Shown: positions 50,338 through 54,747 of the stretch, piece by piece
Layout: every line of letters begins with the position of its first letter
Numbering within the stretch: the first letter of the stretch is position 1
Assembly: GCF_009755355.1 (NCBI RefSeq)
Contig: NZ_WQLB01000033.1
Location: 1-54,747, forward strand
Length of the DNA stretch: 54,747 bases
Origin: Deinococcus arboris
GTDB taxonomy: Bacteria > Deinococcota > Deinococci > Deinococcales > Deinococcaceae
Direction: 5' to 3'
Program-made: the position numbers and the translations under genes
Notes under the pieces: generated by a model
The model's database searches: none
What the model was told of the DNA's origin: nothing
What the model saw: the letters and a program-made list of their open reading frames with translations, nothing else

Positions 50338-51062
50338 GGCAACTCCTGAGACACAGGGTCCTGAAAAAGAGGGTGAAGAGGCTGGCAGGTCAGGGCCGCC
50401 AGGTGCCCGGTCGTCTGCGCCCAGACCGCCCGCAGGCGCTGGCCGCGCACCCAGCCGGGGGCCAGGGTGCGGGTCAGGGTCAGCTCGGCCCGGTCTGGGG
50501 TCAGGACGGTAACGGCGAAGGCCGCCGGGTCAAACGGCACCTGTGCGGTGGGAAACGCGGCCTTGAAGGCACTTTCCCGCAGCACATGGCGCAGCAGGGC
50601 CGGCCCGGACAGCAGCGGCGAGCGCTCTTCCAGGTCCAGCCCCAGGGCCAGCGTGCTGGGGCCAGTTACCGCCAGCGCCAGCGCGCCGCTGTGGGCCAGC
50701 GATCCGCTGAAGCCAGGGGGCCAGCTGGGGGCGCCGCCCGGTCCCCTGCCCAGCGACAGAGAGCCGGTCCAGCCAGCGCGCCGCAAGGCCTCGGCGGCGC
50801 AGGTGCGGCCAGCGGCCTGTTCCTGGCGCCGGCGGGCGTGGGCGTGGGGAGGCAGGGGCGGTAAGGGCGGCGTCTGGGCGGGCACAGCGACCAATCCGGT
50901 GCCCGGAAGGTCACCACTCTGAACAGTCCAGACCTCCTGCCCGGCCACCTCCATGCCGGCCAGCTGCAGCGGCGCGTCGGTGAAGTGGGAGAGGCGGCCC
51001 AGCAACAGGTGAAGGGAAGACGTGACGTCTGGCAGGGAGAGGACGCAGGGACTATGAGCCAT
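50334..51062 (-). CDS. 4'-phosphopantetheinyl transferase (EntD/Sfp type)
   Basis: A 242-residue enzyme attaching phosphopantetheine from CoA to the aryl carrier domain of DhbB. It shows WPPGFSGSLAHSGALALA (substrate-binding loop), LALGLDLEER with the Mg-binding DxE, and LRESAFKAAFP, the equivalent of the KExxxK motif. First gene of the siderophore operon. The ATG at 51062 is the first Met in frame consistent with the EntD family; the frame extends by a TTG to 51119 but that overlaps the promoter. Shine-Dalgarno is weak. Confidence 0.88.
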   Translation of the reverse strand: MAHSPCVLSLPDVTSSLHLLLGRLSHFTDAPLQLAGMEVAGQEVWTVQSGDLPGTGLVAVPAQTPPLPPLPPHAHARRRQEQAAGRTCAAEALRRAGWTGSLSLGRGPGGAPSWPPGFSGSLAHSGALALAVTGPSTLALGLDLEERSPLLSGPALLRHVLRESAFKAAFPTAQVPFDPAAFAVTVLTPDRAELTLTRTLAPGWVRGQRLRAVWAQTTGHLAALTCQPLHPLFQDPVSQELP

Positions 51063-51109
51063 AGGGCACCGGGGGCCAGGGTTCCGGAAGGACAGGAACG
51101 GCCTGTTGG

Positions 51110-51157
51110 AATCTGACAAACCCGACTGGAATAGTCAAGTTTAGATTTAGCCTGAGC
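51110..51157 (-). promoter_or_regulatory. siderophore operon promoter with possible DtxR-like box
   Basis: On the minus strand TTGACT (51133-51138) and CAGATT (51110-51115) are 17 nt apart. Next to the -35, TTTAGCCTGAGCA (around 51145-51157 on the plus strand) resembles the core of DtxR/IdeR iron boxes (TTAGCCTAA). Iron control is expected for this operon; the box match is partial. Confidence 0.4.
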
Positions 51158-51255
51158 AGTTTGATATCGAATCTTTTCGCGGGCAGGAGAGCCGCTAAAA
51201 GTAGGCCCAGCTGGGCGCTGAGTAACCCGAGACCAGACCCCTCAGTGTCTTAATG

Positions 51256-51284
51256 TTGACTTAATCGCTCGGTTTAACTAAGTT
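51256..51284 (+). promoter_or_regulatory. efeO promoter, leaderless
   Basis: TTGACT (51256-51261) and TAAGTT (51279-51284) are separated by 17 nt, and the ATG is 6 nt after the -10. CTTAAT occurs twice (51249 and 51260) and could be a regulator half-site. Confidence 0.55.
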
Positions 51285-51290
51285 TACCCT

Positions 51291-52298
51291 ATGAAACTGG
51301 CATTAAGCCTCGCCCTTGCTCTGGGCACCACAGCGGCGGCGGCCGACCTCAGCGGCGTCAAAACCTACCTCAGCGGCAAGATTGGAACGCAGCTGGCCGG
51401 CACCCAGGCCCTCAGCCAGGCCGCCGACCGCTACTACGCGCTGGCCAAGGCCGCCAACTTCAATTACAAGACGCTGGCCGGAAATGCTCAGGCCCACGCC
51501 GCCCTGCAAGCCGCCCGCGCCGCCTGGCAGAAAGCCAGCCCCGCCTACGAGGACATTGAAGGCATCGTGGCGGGCGTGGACGTTCTGGGCGAGTTCGACG
51601 TGATTCTGGACGCCGGCACTAGTGAGGGCGAGGACGCCGTGCCCTTTGACCTCAAACTGCCCAGCGGCAAGGTGCTGCAAAAGCCCGGCAACCTCTTCGG
51701 GGTCAATGAGGGCGCGCTGTGGGGCACCGTGCCTACCTTCAGCAGCGGCGTGAAGGCCGACGTGAACGGGAACGGCAAAGCCGACTTTGGCGACCTGCTG
51801 CCCGACGCGAACGTCCTGAAAGCCGCAGCCAACCTCCTGAACAGCGAAAGTGGGCGCCTGCAAAAGGCCGCGGTGGCCTGGACCCCCACCCGTGAGGACG
51901 TGTTTGGCGCGCTGGTCGGCAACGTGCCCACCGTCGGGCCGGTGTTTTTTGAAGACTGGAAATCCAGCCCCTTTGTGCTGGGCGCCCGCAGTCAGCGCCA
52001 GGACTTCGTGGTCATTTCGCGCCTGAGTGACCTGCGCGGCAACGTGTCGTCGTGGCAGGCCATGTACCGTGGCCTGAGCCCCGACGTGAAGGCCAAGAGC
52101 GCCGCGCTGGACGGCCAGATTCTGACGGGCCTGAATGACCTCGCCGCCCTGGTGGACAAGCTGGTGGCCCGCGAAAAAACCCGTCGCTACACCCCCGAGC
52201 AGGCCGAGCAGCTTCAGCGTGAAGCCCAGAACCGCGCCACGGTCATCACGGGCCGCATCACGCAGGCGGCGGCGCTGGTTGGGGTCAAACTTCAGTGA
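51291..52298 (+). CDS. efeO: EfeO/imelysin-like exported iron-uptake protein
   Basis: A 335-residue exported, largely helical protein; the signal peptide ends near TAAAA. AARAAWQKASPAYEDIEGIVAG (split as ARAAWQKASPAYEDI and following) and the C-terminal helices fit the EfeO/imelysin (M75-like) superfamily that presents iron to an FTR1 permease. The classical HxxE motif of M75 proteins is not evident, so it is a divergent member. DVNGNGKADFGD (~164-175) looks like a calcium-binding loop. It overlaps the permease gene by a GTGA and is divergent from the siderophore operon. The role in iron uptake is inferred from family and partner. Confidence 0.8.
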   Translation: MKLALSLALALGTTAAAADLSGVKTYLSGKIGTQLAGTQALSQAADRYYALAKAANFNYKTLAGNAQAHAALQAARAAWQKASPAYEDIEGIVAGVDVLGEFDVILDAGTSEGEDAVPFDLKLPSGKVLQKPGNLFGVNEGALWGTVPTFSSGVKADVNGNGKADFGDLLPDANVLKAAANLLNSESGRLQKAAVAWTPTREDVFGALVGNVPTVGPVFFEDWKSSPFVLGARSQRQDFVVISRLSDLRGNVSSWQAMYRGLSPDVKAKSAALDGQILTGLNDLAALVDKLVAREKTRRYTPEQAEQLQREAQNRATVITGRITQAAALVGVKLQ

Positions 52299-54565
52299 AC
52301 CGCACCTGGCTGCTGCCGGCCTTCCTGCTGGGCCTGGCCGGCGCCACTGACCTGGCGACCCCCGCCGAAACGGTGCGCGCCCGGCTGGCCGAGGCGGGGC
52401 TGGAAGTGGGCTTTGACCGCGCCGCCGCCGCCGGGCTGGTGCGCGAGGCGCGGGGCGCCTTTGCGGTGCTGCGCCCGGCCCTGACGCCCGGCGCCGCCCC
52501 TGTCGAGGCGGCCCTGACCCGCGCCGAGCGCGCCGCTCTGGCTGGGGACGAACCGGCTCTGGCGCAGGCCAGCGCGCAGGCGTGGACGGCCCTGCTGGCC
52601 GGCGCTCACCGTCAGCTGGAAGCCAGCGTGCAGGCCGGCAGTGCCGACGAGGCCCGCGACTGGCTGGCCGTGCGCGAATTCCGGGTGGCCAGCAGCCTGA
52701 CCCGGCTGGGCGCCGACGCCACCGAGGCGGTGGAGGCCCTGGGGCGCGGTCAGCTTTCGCCGGCCGACGCCTTAAAGGCTGTGCGGGCCGATGTGCTGGA
52801 CGGCTACCAGTCGCGCCTGAACGACGCCCTGCGGGAACTGGGGCGGTCCCAGGCCCTCGGCTTCCGCACCCTGGCGGCCGAGCAAAAAAGCCTGGCCAGC
52901 GGCTATTTCGCCCTGCTGGCCCCGGCCCATACCGAGCAGCGCGGCGCAGCGCAGACCGGGCGGCTCCAGGCCGCCCTGAACGGGTTGCCCGCCACGCTGC
53001 CGCAGGTGCAGGCCCTGCTGGAAGGGTTCCGCGCCGCGCCTCTGAGCGAACGCGAACGCAACGCCCGTTCGGCCCAGTTGCTGCGCTTCTTGTCGCTGGT
53101 GCCGGTGGAATACGGGCGCGGCGTCAAGGTTGACGCTGGCCGGGCCCTGGTGACACAGGAGGTCGAGGTCAACGAGGCCCGCACCTTCCTGGCCGGCGCG
53201 GTGACCGCCTTTGCCGACCTGGCGCCGCTGCTGCCTGACCAGGCGCAGAGCCGTGACCTGGGCGCGGGGCTGACCGCCCTCTCGGCGGCCCTCTCGGCGC
53301 CGCAGATGGCCAAGGTGGTGCTGGCGCCTGGTGACCTGGAGAAGCAGGTGGGCGCCCTGACGACCCAGGCCCGGGCCGCCTTACCCGCCGAGTGGCAGAA
53401 GACGAACGCAGGGGCCGACCTGGATGTGGTGCGTACCCAGCTGGACGCGGTGGTCGCGGCGGCCCAGGCCGGCGACTGGACGGCCGCCGAAACCGCCCGC
53501 CTGGACGCCTACTCGCTGCTGGAGAGCGGCACCGAGGCCCGTATCGCCGTCTTTAACCCCGACCTGAAGGTCGAGCTGGAAAGCCTGCTCTGGAACGGCA
53601 CCAGGCCCAGAGGGCTGGCAGCCCTGATCCGGGACCGGGCCGCTGAGGGCGACTTCCGGGCCACGCGCGCCGAGTTGCAGCGCACGCTGGCCCAGGTCGC
53701 CCGGATTCTGGGGACCGAGGTGGCGCCCGCCTCTATCGCCACGAACGCGGGCATCATCGTCTTCCGCGAGGGCCTGGAAGCGGTGCTGATTCTGGCGGCT
53801 CTGATGGGCAGCCTGCGCAAAGGGCATCTGGTGCGGCTGCGCCGGCCCATGTGGCTGGGCGCAGCGGGGGCCGGGGTGGCCACGGTCGCCACCTGGCTGG
53901 TGATGCAGCGCACCCTGTCGCTGCTGGGGCGCTACGGCGAGAAGCTGGAAGCGGTGGTCAGTCTGGTGGCCATCGCCGTGCTGCTGCTCATCATGAACTG
54001 GTTTTTCCATCAGGTGTACTGGACGGACCGTATGGCCAGTTTTCAGAAGCACAAACATGAACTGACGCACGGCGGTCCCGCGCTGCGCGCCCAGTGGTGG
54101 GGCCTGGCGGTGCTGGGCTTTACCTCTATCTACCGCGAGGGCTTTGAGACCGTGCTGTTCCTGCAGTCGCTGGTGCTGCAGGCCGGGCCGGGGGCGGTGC
54201 TGTCAGGCACAGCGCTGGGGCTGGGGGCGGTGCTGGGCGTCGGCGCCCTGGTCTTTAAGTGGCAGGCGCGGCTGCCCATGAAAAAGCTGCTGGTGTGGAC
54301 TGGCATGCTGATTTGCGCGGTGCTGGGCGTGATGGTCGGCAACACGGTGCACACGCTGCAACTGGTGGGCTGGCTGCCCGTTCATCCGCTGCCGGTCGCC
54401 TTTCCTGGCTGGGCGGGGCTGTGGCTAGGCCTGCACGCCACCTGGGAAGGTGTGCTGCTGCAGGTGCTGTCGGTGGCCGCCGTGATCGGGTCTTTCTTTG
54501 CCGCTGAAACCATCAAGGAGCGCGAACTGGCCCGCAAGCGCAAGGGGGCGGCTTTGTCGCCCTAA
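52295..54565 (+). CDS. efeU: FTR1/EfeU iron permease with long N-terminal exported domain
   Basis: A 756-residue membrane protein. A signal-like N-terminus (WLLPAFLLGLAGA) leads to ~470 residues of helical extracytoplasmic domain. The permease part contains the two iron-coordinating motifs of the FTR1 family, FREGLEAVL (~490) and YREGFETVL (~610), each in a membrane helix, with about seven helices in total. It should import ferric or ferrous iron through oxidation-coupled transport with EfeO. The fused N-terminal domain is like that of many Gram-positive and Deinococcus FTR1 proteins. GTG start at 52295 inside the GTGA overlap with efeO. Confidence 0.92.
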   Translation: MNRTWLLPAFLLGLAGATDLATPAETVRARLAEAGLEVGFDRAAAAGLVREARGAFAVLRPALTPGAAPVEAALTRAERAALAGDEPALAQASAQAWTALLAGAHRQLEASVQAGSADEARDWLAVREFRVASSLTRLGADATEAVEALGRGQLSPADALKAVRADVLDGYQSRLNDALRELGRSQALGFRTLAAEQKSLASGYFALLAPAHTEQRGAAQTGRLQAALNGLPATLPQVQALLEGFRAAPLSERERNARSAQLLRFLSLVPVEYGRGVKVDAGRALVTQEVEVNEARTFLAGAVTAFADLAPLLPDQAQSRDLGAGLTALSAALSAPQMAKVVLAPGDLEKQVGALTTQARAALPAEWQKTNAGADLDVVRTQLDAVVAAAQAGDWTAAETARLDAYSLLESGTEARIAVFNPDLKVELESLLWNGTRPRGLAALIRDRAAEGDFRATRAELQRTLAQVARILGTEVAPASIATNAGIIVFREGLEAVLILAALMGSLRKGHLVRLRRPMWLGAAGAGVATVATWLVMQRTLSLLGRYGEKLEAVVSLVAIAVLLLIMNWFFHQVYWTDRMASFQKHKHELTHGGPALRAQWWGLAVLGFTSIYREGFETVLFLQSLVLQAGPGAVLSGTALGLGAVLGVGALVFKWQARLPMKKLLVWTGMLICAVLGVMVGNTVHTLQLVGWLPVHPLPVAFPGWAGLWLGLHATWEGVLLQVLSVAAVIGSFFAAETIKERELARKRKGAALSP

Positions 54566-54574
54566 ACCGCCCCC
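54544..54574 (+). terminator. hairpin at the end of efeU
   Basis: GGGGGCGG (54544-54551) and CCGCCCCC (54567-54574) pair perfectly around the stop codon, with a 15-nt loop. A smaller stem AGGCGG/CCGCCT follows at 54587-54600. No T-run. Confidence 0.5.
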
Positions 54575-54600
54575 CTGCTCTCCTTTAGGCGGAGCCGCCT

Positions 54601-54740
54601 TCAGATAGACGCCGGTTCAACCGTTGACAAAAACGATTGAATCCGAGCAGAGAGGGGAGGAGCCAAACGGGTTCCGGGCATGGAGTTGGCACAGTGGCGA
54701 TCTTCCGCTGTATCAACGAACCAGACGGAACCCGTATCAG
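54601..54740 (+). repeat. small noncoding repeat, copy 4
   Basis: About 140 bp. It shares GAATCCGAGCAGAG, GCATGGAGTTGGCA, TCAACGAACCAGACGGAA and CCGTATCAG with the copy at 16031, in the same orientation, and has the terminal CAGATAGACGCCGGTTC inverted repeat at the left. It lies 35 nt after the efeU stop. Confidence 0.85.
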
Positions 54741-54747
54741 ATGTCTG

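Overview
The window looks like a piece of a Deinococcus chromosome. It is GC-rich with strongly GC-biased third codon positions. Many starts have a TAnnnT -10 element 5-7 nt upstream, with no room for a leader, which is the leaderless layout common in Deinococcus. Four copies of a ~140-150 bp intergenic repeat resemble the small noncoding repeats of that genus. No rRNA, tRNA, CRISPR array or phage module was seen. Genus assignment is inference from these features and gene content.

Layout. 1-5.7 kb: a winged-helix regulator divergent from a secreted alpha/beta hydrolase, a lipoprotein S1 protease with a C-terminal PPC-like domain, an AT-richer gene-poor stretch, and a MATE exporter. 5.7-16.2 kb: a polyol (mannitol/sorbitol/arabitol type) catabolic operon on the minus strand, in transcription order binding protein, two permeases, P-loop sugar kinase, mannitol 2-dehydrogenase, SDR, zinc MDR and FGGY kinase. 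A LacI-type regulator is divergent, with two operator-like palindromes in between; no ABC ATPase is present. Repeat copies lie at both ends of this block. 16.2-24.5 kb: a CadA P-type ATPase and CadC repressor pair, a dead IS6-family transposase, an SDR, a small secreted protein, a hydrolase with divergent TetR regulator and paired operators, and an apparently orphan glgC.

24.6-30.8 kb: a purine catabolism operon xdhA-xdhB-(62 aa acidic protein)-xdhC-guaD, closed by a strong hairpin. It should convert guanine to xanthine and on to urate with a molybdenum enzyme. 30.8-42.9 kb: a three-gene envelope operon (DUF11-repeat protein, very large repeat protein with probable outer-membrane barrel, TadG-like/DUF11 protein). 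Next to it lie a 43-residue secreted peptide gene and, divergent to that, a TPR-wHTH-BTAD (SARP-like) regulator. The peptide/regulator pair looks like a possible peptide-signalling circuit and is one of the two most interesting points.

43.4-51.1 kb: a catechol siderophore operon on the minus strand (PPTase, isochorismate synthase, DHB-AMP ligase, isochorismatase-ArCP, a free-standing condensation domain, DHB dehydrogenase, DAHP synthase). It has no amino-acid-activating NRPS module, so a VibH-like product (DHB amidated to a soluble amine) is the best guess; this is the second main point. 51.3-54.6 kb: divergent from it, an EfeO-like protein and an FTR1/EfeU iron permease fusion share the same promoter region, giving one iron-acquisition locus. 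The window ends in the fourth repeat copy.
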